Shown here in pieces: positions 25,783 to 32,445 of a stretch of DNA of 64,000 bases; the stretch's first letter is position 1, and every line of letters begins with the position of its first letter. Both the position numbers and the translations under genes were made by a program. The notes beneath the pieces are model-generated. The model saw only the letters and a program-made list of their open reading frames with translations, did no database searches and was not told where the DNA came from. The stretch spans positions 40,664-104,663 of the forward strand of contig NZ_BKBA01000006.1 of assembly GCF_007992835.1 (NCBI RefSeq), read 5' to 3'. Origin of the DNA: Knoellia locipacati. Its GTDB lineage: Bacteria; Actinomycetota; Actinomycetes; Actinomycetales; Dermatophilaceae.

Positions 25783-26445
25783 ATGGAATGGTCGGAACGG
25801 AGCCGTGAGCGTCTCGAGGTTGCGCTCACGGAGGCGGACGTTGTCGGTGTTCGCCAAGTTGGCGACGACTCCCTCGAGTTCCTCATGCATGTGTCGGCCC
25901 TCCCAGAAGCCGGCCCCATCGATCCGGACGCGCGGCGCCTGCTGATGCTGCGGGGTGTTGCGGAGGCTCAGTTTCTGCTTCGTCGAGTTACGGTCGAGGG
26001 CAACGGCCCAGCGATCCCCATCGGGAGCCTCTCGGCCCTCGATGAGTTCTTCGAGACTCTGGCCTTCGGTGGCTCCTTATACGGGTGGCGATACTTTGAC
26101 GATCCAGAGTTGACGGCGGATTGGCCGGATGAGCCGAGCCTCATCGCCCGCTTCAGCGAGCACGACGCGCCCCACTCCTTCTACTGGTTCAACGAGTGCG
26201 CACGTCTCGAGGAAGGCGAGGTTCGCAGCTACTGCATCGAGGGAACCGCCACGTTTGAAGATCTGACCGTGCTTCGCGCCGACGGCTCCGAGCAATCTGC
26301 GGACGACTTCGCCGACGAGGGTGTGCGCTGGTGGCAGGCCTTCCAGGACTTCGAGAACCGAGTGAGCACTGAGTCCCAAAAGGCTTGGGGCGCCTCAAGG
26401 CTGACATGGCGTGAGTGGCCTGGGTCCCCAGCGCCATCGTCCTAA
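25783..26445 (+). CDS. Cassette gene 7: soluble acidic protein, unknown
   Basis: From ATG 25783, 220 residues, acidic throughout, rich in Trp and Phe (GWRYFDDPELTADWPDEPSL, HSFYWFNECARL) with no membrane helix. The longer frame to 25726 runs into site 7, so the internal ATG is preferred. The pattern does not match a family I can name. The TAA stop is the first base triplet of site 8. Confidence 0.6.
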   Translation: MEWSERSRERLEVALTEADVVGVRQVGDDSLEFLMHVSALPEAGPIDPDARRLLMLRGVAEAQFLLRRVTVEGNGPAIPIGSLSALDEFFETLAFGGSLYGWRYFDDPELTADWPDEPSLIARFSEHDAPHSFYWFNECARLEEGEVRSYCIEGTATFEDLTVLRADGSEQSADDFADEGVRWWQAFQDFENRVSTESQKAWGASRLTWREWPGSPAPSS

Positions 26446-26510
26446 GACGAACGCCCTCATCTGCCGCGGGTCGCTTGCCTTTGCTCCGTTGAAAGTGATG
26501 GGTGGTCTTA
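26443..26510 (+). repeat. Cassette-array site 8
   Basis: TAAGAC at the left edge (including the gene 7 stop) pairs perfectly with GTCTTA at the right edge; inside, CATC pairs with GATG. The left half AACGCCCTCATCTGCCGC is the best match to the array consensus. Confidence 0.75.
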
Positions 26511-26559
26511 CTCGGCGACACTGGTAGGTCGGTGCGGAGGCTCGTGGTGCTATGCACCG

Positions 26560-26952
26560 GTGCGAAGTGACGAGTTCTGGCGACGAAGTGTCGCCCTGGC
26601 CGTGCCAATCATTGTGTTGGCAGTCCTGACACGCCCGGGCGCGGAGCCCAGCGACCGGTCGGTCGCTCTAGGGCTTTTGGCCCTCGTAGTGCCGGCGTTG
26701 TGGGTGAGTTATCCGGTGTTCTCACGGTTCGCGCAGATCGAGCCGACTCGGATGACCACGACCGAGTTCGCAGTTGACGTGGCGGCATTTGGCGCGCTCG
26801 GCTTGGCTTCGGGACTGGAAGGCCCGAATCTGCCGCTACCAGTTCGTCTATTGCTGGGGCTACTCGGCGCCGCTGGCCTGGCATACATCTCGGCCACCAT
26901 TCGACAGCGAGAACGTGACGGGGATACGTCCACGAGCTTCTTCGCCGATTGA
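26560..26952 (+). CDS. Cassette gene 8: membrane protein of three to four helices
   Basis: From GTG 26560, 130 residues with hydrophobic segments SVALAVPIIVLAVLT, VALGLLALVVPALWVSYPVF, VAAFGALGLASGLEG and LLLGLLGAAGLAYISATI. Small integral membrane proteins like this recur in the array. Convergent with reversed gene 9; only 43 bp separate the two stops, and site 9 fills most of that space. Unknown function. Confidence 0.55.
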   Translation: MRSDEFWRRSVALAVPIIVLAVLTRPGAEPSDRSVALGLLALVVPALWVSYPVFSRFAQIEPTRMTTTEFAVDVAAFGALGLASGLEGPNLPLPVRLLLGLLGAAGLAYISATIRQRERDGDTSTSFFAD

Positions 26953-26978
26953 CGACCGATCTGGTGATGCCTCGAGAC

Positions 26979-27020
26979 GTCCTGTCATGCCGCGATCACG
27001 ACATCCGATACGTGGCGTGA
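26979..27020 (+). repeat. Cassette-array site 9
   Basis: TCATGCC pairs with GGCGTGA (7 bp with one G-T wobble). GTCCTGTCATGCCGC is shared with site 11. The core stays on the + strand although the next gene is on the minus strand. Confidence 0.65.
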
Positions 27021-27358
27021 GACTCCACCCAGGCACCAGCCTCGCGGCTAGACCAAGCGGCATTCACGGGCTCCGATTCACACAGCTCGATGTGCACCGT
27101 GGCCTCCTCCTCCCAGACTTGGCCGGCGTACCGAAGCGCGAGAACGATGTGGCTTCCAGTCCGCTCTTCTCGCCCGCCTCTCACGTCCCCTGTCGCGGTC
27201 AACGGTTCATCGAGTAAAACGACACACGCGCGCTCCTCGTTCCGCCCCGGAATCCACTTGAGCACGGCGCCAGCCACTCCTTCTCTTCCTGCCAGCCACG
27301 TAGGCTCGAAGTCGTAGCCACCGCTGACTGTCACGCGCGTCCCCTCCCGCATCTCCAT
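26996..27358 (-). CDS. Cassette gene 9 (reversed): beta-rich protein, unknown
   Basis: From ATG 27358 on the minus strand, 120 residues: GTRVTVSGGYDFEPTWL, AGAVLKWIPGRNEERACVVLLDE and HIVLALRYAGQVWEEEATVHIELCE suggest a small all-beta barrel like SH3-type or TTHA-type domains. It lies in the opposite direction to the cassette sites. The stop is inside site 9; the start is 15 bp from site 10. No family recognised. Confidence 0.55.
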   Translation of the reverse strand: MEMREGTRVTVSGGYDFEPTWLAGREGVAGAVLKWIPGRNEERACVVLLDEPLTATGDVRGGREERTGSHIVLALRYAGQVWEEEATVHIELCESEPVNAAWSSREAGAWVESHATYRMS

Positions 27359-27373
27359 GAGGCTGAGTCTTCC

Positions 27374-27449
27374 AACGCGACCCCGCAAGCGCACTCATTT
27401 GCAGCGGATCGTGCGCGCATCGGGATCGTGGATCACCGAGTGACGCGTT
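27374..27449 (+). repeat. Cassette-array site 10
   Basis: The clearest site: 76 bp from AACGCG (27374-27379) to CGCGTT (27444-27449), with inner stem CACTC/GAGTG separated from the outer one by 12 bases on the left and 1 on the right. The core is TTTGCAGCGG. AAC/GTT ends match those of site 1. Confidence 0.8.
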
Positions 27450-27471
27450 CTGGGCGATGTAGCGTCATGCC

Positions 27472-27921
27472 ATGACCGGGGCCGCCGAAGGACTGACCGT
27501 TGCCTATCGGGCGGAGGGCCTGGAAGGGCTTGGTGAACTGCACGTCTCGGCCCGTGCTACTCCATTTGCAGGAGCGTCGGTCGGATACGTCAACGACGCC
27601 GACCTCTTGGATTGGACTCGTTCGCTCCTGGTCTACCCATGGTCAACAACAGCGAGGCCGCAAATCTCGTCGGCACTTGGAGACCAGAAAACGCTCAATC
27701 TGACCGCCTTCACCGTGACAGGGCGCGGACAACTGGCAGTGTCGGTGCACCTGGCCACGGTCGACACGGACGCTCACTCACCCACGACTGGGACGGTGTC
27801 CGAGGCCCGACTGCTCGTCCTGACTACGTACGAGGCAGTGCACCGATTCGCGAATGACCTTGCAGCCGCCATATCCAATGCCGGCGGTAGCGCCCATCTC
27901 GACCTCGAAGAGCTCGCCTAG
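27472..27921 (+). CDS. Cassette gene 10: soluble protein, unknown
   Basis: From ATG 27472, 149 residues with alternating strands and a C-terminal helix: GLGELHVSARATPFAGASVGYV, KTLNLTAFTVTGRGQLAVSVHLA, EARLLVLTTYEAVHRFANDLAAAI. The pattern LAVSVHLAT followed by TYEAVHRFANDL resembles small immunity-like domains, but I cannot name a family. Convergent with reversed gene 11, with site 11 between the stops. Confidence 0.55.
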   Translation: MTGAAEGLTVAYRAEGLEGLGELHVSARATPFAGASVGYVNDADLLDWTRSLLVYPWSTTARPQISSALGDQKTLNLTAFTVTGRGQLAVSVHLATVDTDAHSPTTGTVSEARLLVLTTYEAVHRFANDLAAAISNAGGSAHLDLEELA

Positions 27922-27928
27922 CCACAAT

Positions 27929-27952
27929 GTCCTGTCATGCCGCTGATAGGAC
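27929..27952 (+). repeat. Cassette-array site 11
   Basis: Compact hairpin GTCCT-g-TCA-tgccgc-TGA-t-AGGAC: two perfect stems (5 and 3 bp) with single opposed unpaired bases and the core TGCCGC as the loop. Confidence 0.7.
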
Positions 27953-27963
27953 CCAAAGGAGAC

Positions 27964-28770
27964 CTAGGTTCTGCTTCGAGCCTTCCAGCGAGACCGCAAT
28001 CTCACGCCGGGCGTTCTCACCGGTTCCGGGTAGTACTCGACATGCCAATCAGCGCCCAGAACGCCTTGTAGCTCGTCGGCAAGTGCCTCGCCCGCCGTCA
28101 CGAACTCCTCCGCCGCGGGGATCGCGACGAACCCACCCTTGCCTACCGACTCCGTCCACTCCCGCTGCCAATCGAGGAGGCGCGTTGCCAGGCTGGCGGG
28201 AACCGGGAGCTGGTCAGGGCCCCGGTGGGACTGGCCGGACGTAGTCGCGAAGGACAAGGCGCCATCGTGGCCCGCTTGGAGACGCAGCCAACGTCGTGGC
28301 CGCTGCCGTGTCAACAGCCGACGGCACTCGGTGACGACTGCGTCCGCGATGTCTTGCAGTTGCTCTGGGTGATCCTCCGCTTCGGAGGCCAACCCGATGA
28401 AGATCCGCAGGTCACCTTCTGGTTCCATCCGGTGGCTCGCTGACCGCCACAGCCAGTTCGCGGCGACGATGGGAGCGACAGTGCCATCGACAACACCATT
28501 GGCTGTGTGACGAACCAACTGCCACAGGGCATTCTGCTCGTCGGCACGCTCAATGCCCTGTTCGACGACTACAGCCTGCCAAAGGTCTCGTAGGTCGCGA
28601 GGGTCTGATGAGTCTGCCCCAGCGAGCTCAATGAGTCGTGGCCCGTCCATTCCGGCGACGACGGCGTCAAGGGCGAGTCCCACGAGGACCTCGGAGGGCA
28701 TCTCACCGATCGTGTCTCGCCATGCGGCCACCTGCAACGCTGCTCGAGCTTGGTCAACAGTCAGGGGCAT
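27964..28770 (-). CDS. Cassette gene 11 (reversed): helical protein, unknown
   Basis: Start ATG 28770 is chosen because GGAGG sits 8 nt upstream of it; the ATG at 28788 is in frame but unsupported. The 268-residue product is mostly helical (QARAALQVAAWRDTIGEMPSE, LWQAVVVEQGIERADEQNALW, RLLTRQRPRRWLRLQAGHDG) and ends in a basic tail. It is the largest cassette product. The sites on both sides keep + orientation. No family recognised. Confidence 0.6.
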   Translation of the reverse strand: MPLTVDQARAALQVAAWRDTIGEMPSEVLVGLALDAVVAGMDGPRLIELAGADSSDPRDLRDLWQAVVVEQGIERADEQNALWQLVRHTANGVVDGTVAPIVAANWLWRSASHRMEPEGDLRIFIGLASEAEDHPEQLQDIADAVVTECRRLLTRQRPRRWLRLQAGHDGALSFATTSGQSHRGPDQLPVPASLATRLLDWQREWTESVGKGGFVAIPAAEEFVTAGEALADELQGVLGADWHVEYYPEPVRTPGVRLRSRWKARSRT

Positions 28771-28812
28771 GAAGGCATCCTCCGCCACAAGAGCGCCTTC
28801 TCGGGCGTTTCC

Positions 28813-28846
28813 CGCTCATGCCGCAGATCGGTCGTGCCGATGAGCG
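28813..28846 (+). repeat. Cassette-array site 12
   Basis: Perfect 7-bp stem CGCTCAT/ATGAGCG enclosing GCCGCAGATCGGTCGTGCCG. The right part is identical over 16 bp to that of site 1. It lies between two reversed genes. Confidence 0.75.
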
Positions 28847-28851
28847 TGCGG

Positions 28852-29157
28852 TCAGCCACTCTGTCGTCGGGCCCACTCGTGCCACCTGACCCGCAGGTCA
28901 GGGAGTAGCGCGGAAAGATAGGCAGCCGCTTCATCGTTGCTCGTCAGGGGTAGTGGAAGTTGCACGGCGTAGGTGCCCCATCGCGCCTCGTCAGGCGCGA
29001 TGGAGGCCCTGAAATAGGCGGGTTCTCCTGTCTCCCAGATGAGCCCTGCGAGAGACCCGTCGGGCGCCTTCACCCAAGCGTCACCGCAGTCGTCGTAGGA
29101 CACGAACATGCCCATCTCGAACTCATCGACCCGCGCAGAGGGGTATTCCGCTTCCAC
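28852..29157 (-). CDS. Cassette gene 12 (reversed): small acidic protein
   Basis: From GTG 29157, about 101 residues: MFVSYDDCGDAWVKAPDGSL, AYFRASIAPDEARWGTYAVQ, ending DLRVRWHEWARRQSG. Acidic, Trp-rich and without membrane segments; size and composition resemble immunity proteins, but no named family is evident. The frame is open far upstream but crosses site 13, so the start just inside it is used; ATG 29109 is another option. Confidence 0.5.
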   Translation of the reverse strand: MEAEYPSARVDEFEMGMFVSYDDCGDAWVKAPDGSLAGLIWETGEPAYFRASIAPDEARWGTYAVQLPLPLTSNDEAAAYLSALLPDLRVRWHEWARRQSG

Positions 29158-29182
29158 AATCGGAGCGTAATGCCGATCTACC

Positions 29183-29218
29183 GCTACTGCCGCGTTTCGC
29201 GAGGTCGTGCCGAGGAGC
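29183..29218 (+). repeat. Cassette-array site 13
   Basis: CTGCCGCG-tttcg-CGAGG-tcgtgcc, almost the same as site 7 with one mismatch in the stem, closed by GCT/AGC. Core on the + strand between two reversed genes. Confidence 0.65.
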
Positions 29219-29219
29219 A

Positions 29220-29522
29220 CTATTCCGTGAGGCTTATGTGCAGACCGGCTTCGTCGGTCCCGAACCAGCCTGACTCGGGCTCCCAGTACAGGTTGTAGCC
29301 GGGCCGAGCATCTGGCTGAGTCAGCGTGAGGAGGTGACGTGCCAACGAGTTGAGCGCGGCACGGTTGCCCGCGATTCCGATGGTCTTCTCCCGCTCGTCG
29401 AATGAGAGCCACAACTTCGTTGTGTCGTCCCAATTGGAGATCAGGCCATGCTCGTCCACCTTCCGGATGTCGACAGTGATCGGCAGCGTGGTCGCGTCGT
29501 CGGATGTCACGCGAGCAGTCAA
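29220..29522 (-). CDS. Cassette gene 13 (reversed): Imm32-like immunity protein
   Basis: From TTG 29522, 100 residues. The C-terminal half, TIGIAGNRAALNSLARHLLTL followed by GYNLYWEPESGWFGTDEAGLHISL, resembles the Imm32 family of polymorphic-toxin immunity proteins. In-frame coding-like sequence (FPGFHLDIRW) continues upstream of the TTG to a stop near 29590, so the gene may be 5'-truncated or use a non-standard start. Family assignment is by pattern only. Confidence 0.5.
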   Translation of the reverse strand: MTARVTSDDATTLPITVDIRKVDEHGLISNWDDTTKLWLSFDEREKTIGIAGNRAALNSLARHLLTLTQPDARPGYNLYWEPESGWFGTDEAGLHISLTE

Positions 29523-29693
29523 CCAGCGGATGTCGAGGTGGAAACCGGGAAAAGCACGGACAGGCCGCGTTTGGTGCGCGGTCGAGTCTGAGCGCAGCTA
29601 CCGTGACGTCGTCACGGGGCGGTCCTCGACGAGCCTGACCCGGCGATACCACGCCAACGCGCGAGGCCACCCGAGCCTGAATCCCCTCGCCTG

Positions 29694-29747
29694 AATCGTC
29701 CTCATCTGCCGCGAAGGGGAACTCGATACTGCCGATGAGCGGTCGTT
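29694..29747 (+). repeat. Cassette-array site 14
   Basis: Perfect 6-bp stem CTCATC/GATGAG with AATCG on the left and GGTCGTT on the right as partial outer arms. The left half CTCATCTGCCGCG is a full consensus match. The 170 bp between gene 13 and this site hold nothing further. Confidence 0.75.
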
Positions 29748-29821
29748 GGCCCGGACATGTAGCGACTGCAAAGACGGGCCAAGAGAAACAACTGGTGGGC
29801 CTGGGATCCATCCCCCAGAAT

Positions 29822-30166
29822 GTGGCGGTGAACAAGGGATCTGGACCTCCGCCGACCGAGTGTGCCTACTGCCACGGCAGTGTCGATGAACCCCTTTGGC
29901 ACCACATGGAGTTGGGACGCGAGGACCCAACCTCGCCGGACCCTTGGCCAGCGGATTTCCTGAGCCTGTCGTTCTGTTGTGAGCAACACCTGTCCGACTA
30001 CTTCCGTCAGGGGTTGTCACCTCCGCCTGACTTCCGTCCAGATGAGCCACTGCCGGCACATACGGTTCGCGACCGCCTTCAAGAAGCTGCCGTTTTCGGT
30101 GGGCTTGGGCTGGCGGTCGCGCTGGCCGTGGTCGGACTCGCCACGGTGATTCGCTGGCTGACGTGA
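29822..30166 (+). CDS. Cassette gene 14: zinc-ribbon protein with C-terminal TM
   Basis: From GTG 29822 (GTG 29828 is equally possible), 114 residues. An N-terminal CAYCHGSV and a later FCCEQHLSDYF form a likely four-cysteine/histidine zinc ribbon; a C-terminal helix (VFGGLGLAVALAVVGLATVI) anchors it to the membrane. Zinc-ribbon plus TM is a common layout for small actinobacterial proteins of unknown role. The start is chosen after site 14. Confidence 0.55.
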   Translation: MAVNKGSGPPPTECAYCHGSVDEPLWHHMELGREDPTSPDPWPADFLSLSFCCEQHLSDYFRQGLSPPPDFRPDEPLPAHTVRDRLQEAAVFGGLGLAVALAVVGLATVIRWLT

Positions 30167-30180
30167 TTACGTGCCCGTCG

Positions 30181-30204
30181 CGCGCTCATGCCGCCGTGAG
30201 AGCG
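30181..30204 (+). repeat. Cassette-array site 15
   Basis: CGCTCA pairs with TGAG-a-GCG, leaving one unpaired base on the right; loop TGCCGCCG. A second CCGATGAGGG segment follows near 30250. Confidence 0.65.
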
Positions 30205-30313
30205 TCCGAACACGCTTCGCTAGGGATGGCCAATCTGCCGTTCACTGACGGCCGATGAGGGATGATCGGTTCGTGATCACGCCTGTTCCCCACGGAAGCG
30301 CGTAGGTGTTCAG

Positions 30314-30652
30314 GTGAGAAAGAAGTCATCGGAGTGGATGTCACGCCCTCGTAAGCCGCTACTGGACGCCGTACCGCGCTCGAGGACACTGCAAGCGCTC
30401 GTGATTTTCCCGTACGTCTGCACGGCGTTCCTCGTGGCGTACCTGTTCGGCGGTGACGAAACGTCGAGCAGCGATACACCCCTGTTAGTCGTGTTCGCCA
30501 TCGTGGCTGTCATGGAGACGGCCTTCCTCGCGGCTTGGCTCCGAAGACCAGTCACGACAGGCCAGCGCGAGCGGTATGTCTGGTTGTTGGGAGGCGGAGC
30601 TTTGGCCCTCGGAATCTTCTTGATGATCAGTGCCGCCTGGGTGGCTCAATGA
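30314..30652 (+). CDS. Cassette gene 15: three-helix membrane protein
   Basis: From GTG 30314, 112 residues: basic N terminus (RKKSSEWMSRPRK), then TM helices LVIFPYVCTAFLVAYLFGG, LLVVFAIVAVMETAFLAAWL and LLGGGALALGIFLMISAAWV. No family recognised. About 110 bp lie between site 15 and the start, with no gene. Confidence 0.55.
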   Translation: MRKKSSEWMSRPRKPLLDAVPRSRTLQALVIFPYVCTAFLVAYLFGGDETSSSDTPLLVVFAIVAVMETAFLAAWLRRPVTTGQRERYVWLLGGGALALGIFLMISAAWVAQ

Positions 30653-30721
30653 CAGCAAAGCCGTAGATCTCTGTCACTCTCACTCACTGGGTGCGATGAG
30701 TTCCTCGTCTCGTGGACTACA

Positions 30722-30748
30722 CCGGAATCTGCGTCCGGACATGCCGCA
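30722..30748 (+). repeat. Cassette-array site 16
   Basis: CCGGA-atctgcg-TCCGG followed by ACATGCCGC. The stem is the same as in site 6, but the core is displaced to its right; a degenerate site. Confidence 0.5.
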
Positions 30749-30813
30749 TTTCGCTCGGCTGATGGGGGCGCGAACGTGAAGCTGAGATAAGGGTCGCGAC
30801 ATACGCTTACAAA

Positions 30814-31437
30814 GTGAGTGACGAGCAGCCTTGGCGCCCTGCGACGCTTCCGAGCCCTCTCGAAGCGGGCATCGCCGCTCGCACCGACGCCTCCGGTCGC
30901 CTGACGCTGCGCAGCGACTCCAACATGTTTTGGGGACACGTGGTGGCATGGCTGCTCTTGGCCGTGGCCGTTGGGGCCAACAACAGAAGCGGGCTGAGTG
31001 GCCCGGACGCTCTCACCGTTGGCCAGGCCGTACTCGTGGCGGCGTGTTTGTTCGTCACCTCCCTAGCTGCGCTCATGGTGTTCGGAAGGCCTCACGTCAC
31101 TGTGGCCGATCGGTGGGTGACCGTCAGAAACCCTTTGCGCACATACCGCATGGACATATCGACCCTGGAGTCTTTGGACGAAGGGTTCTGGGGCTTCCCA
31201 CTTCTTCGGCTGCGCGGAGGACGATCGCTGCGGGTCTTCGGGTTAGGCGAAAGCAGTAACGAGAGCATGCAGGGCGGGGGCGACGGAGCCGTCATTCTTC
31301 GATCCCTCATATCCCAGGAAGAGGCTGGAACGCCGGCTGTTCAACAGGAGTCCGGGCACTGGTCCCTGATGAGCGGTTCGCTCATCCTTCTCCTACTTGG
31401 GTGGCTCGCCTACGTCCTCGCCGTCACTCTGCTGTAG
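30814..31437 (+). CDS. Cassette gene 16: membrane protein with PH-like central domain
   Basis: From GTG 30814, 207 residues. Two TM helices near the N terminus (FWGHVVAWLLLAVAVGA, AVLVAACLFVTSLAALMVFG), a beta-rich central region (HVTVADRWVTVRNPLRTYRMDISTLESLD, LLRLRGGRSLRVFGL) resembling bacterial PH domains, and a final TM helix (GSLILLLLGWLAYVLAVTLL). PH-like membrane proteins are frequent in actinobacteria with no fixed role. Start and context fit one cassette. Confidence 0.55.
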   Translation: MSDEQPWRPATLPSPLEAGIAARTDASGRLTLRSDSNMFWGHVVAWLLLAVAVGANNRSGLSGPDALTVGQAVLVAACLFVTSLAALMVFGRPHVTVADRWVTVRNPLRTYRMDISTLESLDEGFWGFPLLRLRGGRSLRVFGLGESSNESMQGGGDGAVILRSLISQEEAGTPAVQQESGHWSLMSGSLILLLLGWLAYVLAVTLL

Positions 31438-31459
31438 CAGCTGAGGCTTGCACCGCGAT

Positions 31460-31486
31460 CTTCCTCATCTGCCGCGGTGAGGGAAG
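31460..31486 (+). repeat. Cassette-array site 17
   Basis: CTTCCTCA pairs with TGAG-g-GGAAG, an 8-bp stem with a single unpaired G on the right and the loop TCTGCCGCGG. A full left consensus (CTCATCTGCCGC). Confidence 0.75.
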
Positions 31487-31516
31487 CTTTCAGGGGTTCT
31501 CGGTAGCCTTCCTGGC

Positions 31517-31882
31517 GTGAGTACCGATGGGGTCCAGAAACGATGGGCGGACGAGGTCGCGACTTACTTGTCGACTCGTCGATGGCTTGACGGTGCTCTT
31601 CATGAGCTGCCTGCGGGAGTCCTTTGGGGAGCCGATGGGGCCGACGCGGATCAGTGTCAGGAGATGCTCGAGGGTTTGGAGGACTTCGCACTTCATTGCG
31701 CCCGGCTCGGCCTAACTGACCATGAGGAGTTCGTGGCTCAGTGCCGATGGCACTTCGAGCACTACCCGCATTACCTGGGTCGGCGGCGGCACTTCGTCGA
31801 CTACGCGACCTACATCCGAGACCGGCATGGCCCTCTTCGCGTCAGCCCTCCACCAGTCCCGCCGCAGATGGTCGGTCCATAG
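31517..31882 (+). CDS. Cassette gene 17: soluble helical protein, unknown
   Basis: From GTG 31517, 121 residues: QKRWADEVATYLSTRRWLD, QEMLEGLEDFALHCARLGL, EEFVAQCRWHFEHYPHYLG and a basic C-terminal region. It is rich in Trp, His and Tyr, with no membrane helix and no recognised family. The start is 31 bp after site 17 and the stop 19 bp before site 18. Confidence 0.55.
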   Translation: MSTDGVQKRWADEVATYLSTRRWLDGALHELPAGVLWGADGADADQCQEMLEGLEDFALHCARLGLTDHEEFVAQCRWHFEHYPHYLGRRRHFVDYATYIRDRHGPLRVSPPPVPPQMVGP

Positions 31883-31900
31883 GCTTCTCAACTAGTCGCA

Positions 31901-31928
31901 GACGCCCGCCCCTGCCGCTGATCGGGTC
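31901..31928 (+). repeat. Cassette-array site 18
   Basis: GAC-gc-CCG on the left pairs with CGG-GTC on the right, with two unpaired bases on one side; loop contains CCTGCCGC. Confidence 0.55.
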
Positions 31929-31950
31929 ACTCCCAGGAATGATGGTTCGC

Positions 31951-32297
31951 ATGACGCTTGCACTACCTGACGACATCGACCCGGAGCTGTGGTTTCCAAG
32001 CGGCGATGTAGCGGGTTCACGCGACTACCTGTATCCCTCTGTCTGGCATACCTCCCTAGGTCGAATGGGCGGGTATTGCGACGCTAAGGACGTCTACTTT
32101 CGAATTTCCGCTGCGGAGATCTCTGCCGATGCGCCGATCGCTTCGAGGTACTGGGTCCGTGGCCACTTGGCGGGGAGCCTGCCTAGCCCTCCTACGAGGA
32201 CCCCAATGAGGAAGAGCTGGCCGGATGGAGTGCCCGCGCCCACGCGTACTTCGCCTCAGGATCAGGGTCGTCAGCGCCTGAGGAGAGGTCCGACTGA
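31951..32297 (+). pseudogene. Cassette gene 18: frameshifted small protein
   Basis: Reading from ATG 31951 gives a normal protein (LALPDDIDPELWFPSGDVAG, GGYCDAKDVYFRISAAEISA, RYWVRGHLAG) that becomes Pro/Arg-rich after about 32185. In a different frame from about 32190 a natural-looking continuation, YEDPNEEELAGWSARAHAYF, runs to TGA 32297 at the left edge of site 19. So the original gene spans 31951-32297 and has one frameshift near 32185-32192. It may be a pseudogene or a sequencing error. Confidence 0.65.
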
Positions 32298-32322
32298 AGC
32301 ATCCGCAAATGCCGCAGTCTGG
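32290..32322 (+). repeat. Cassette-array site 19 (last)
   Basis: CCGACT pairs with AGTC-t-GG (one unpaired T) and inside it GCAT with ATGC; the core AATGCCGC lies between. It overlaps the stop of frameshifted gene 18 and closes the array. Confidence 0.6.
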
Positions 32323-32445
32323 TCTCCCGTCGAGCGGGTAGGAAGCCAATCGCGCTGAGCCGACTCAGTTACCGAGGGCTGAAACTGCGCCCGGCCTTCT
32401 CACTTGAGCGTCGATCGGGATGCCTGCCGGTGTGAGGATGTGCGC

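Larger units (their letters stand above)
23188..32322. other. Integron-like gene-cassette array (19 sites, 18 cassettes)
   Basis: Between the transfer operon and the AICE regulatory block lie 17 recognisable small genes and one gene-less segment, each separated from the next by a short imperfect inverted repeat with the core (C/G)TCAT-(CT)-TGCCGC. TGCCGC is exact and on the + strand at 15 of 19 sites, including those next to four reversed genes. Several sites begin at or just after a stop codon. Best sites run from AACG to CGTT over 76-77 bp. This matches the logic of attC sites in cassette arrays, but classic RYYYAAC/GTTRRRY boxes and an IntI gene are absent. The interpretation is inference; the repeats are directly visible. 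Confidence 0.75.

Noticed and set aside
23188..32322. CRISPR-like array of repeated sequence
   Set aside because: Repeats are degenerate hairpins 150-900 bp apart with complete genes between them, not short identical repeats with uniform spacers, and no cas genes are present.
23188..32322. Sites as ordinary rho-independent terminators
   Set aside because: They lack T-runs, keep one orientation beside reversed genes, share a specific core, and also occur at gene starts.
23188..32322. Sites as canonical integron attC
   Set aside because: RYYYAAC and GTTRRRY boxes are not matched at most sites, and several sites are much shorter than usual. Only the general architecture agrees, so I describe them as attC-like.
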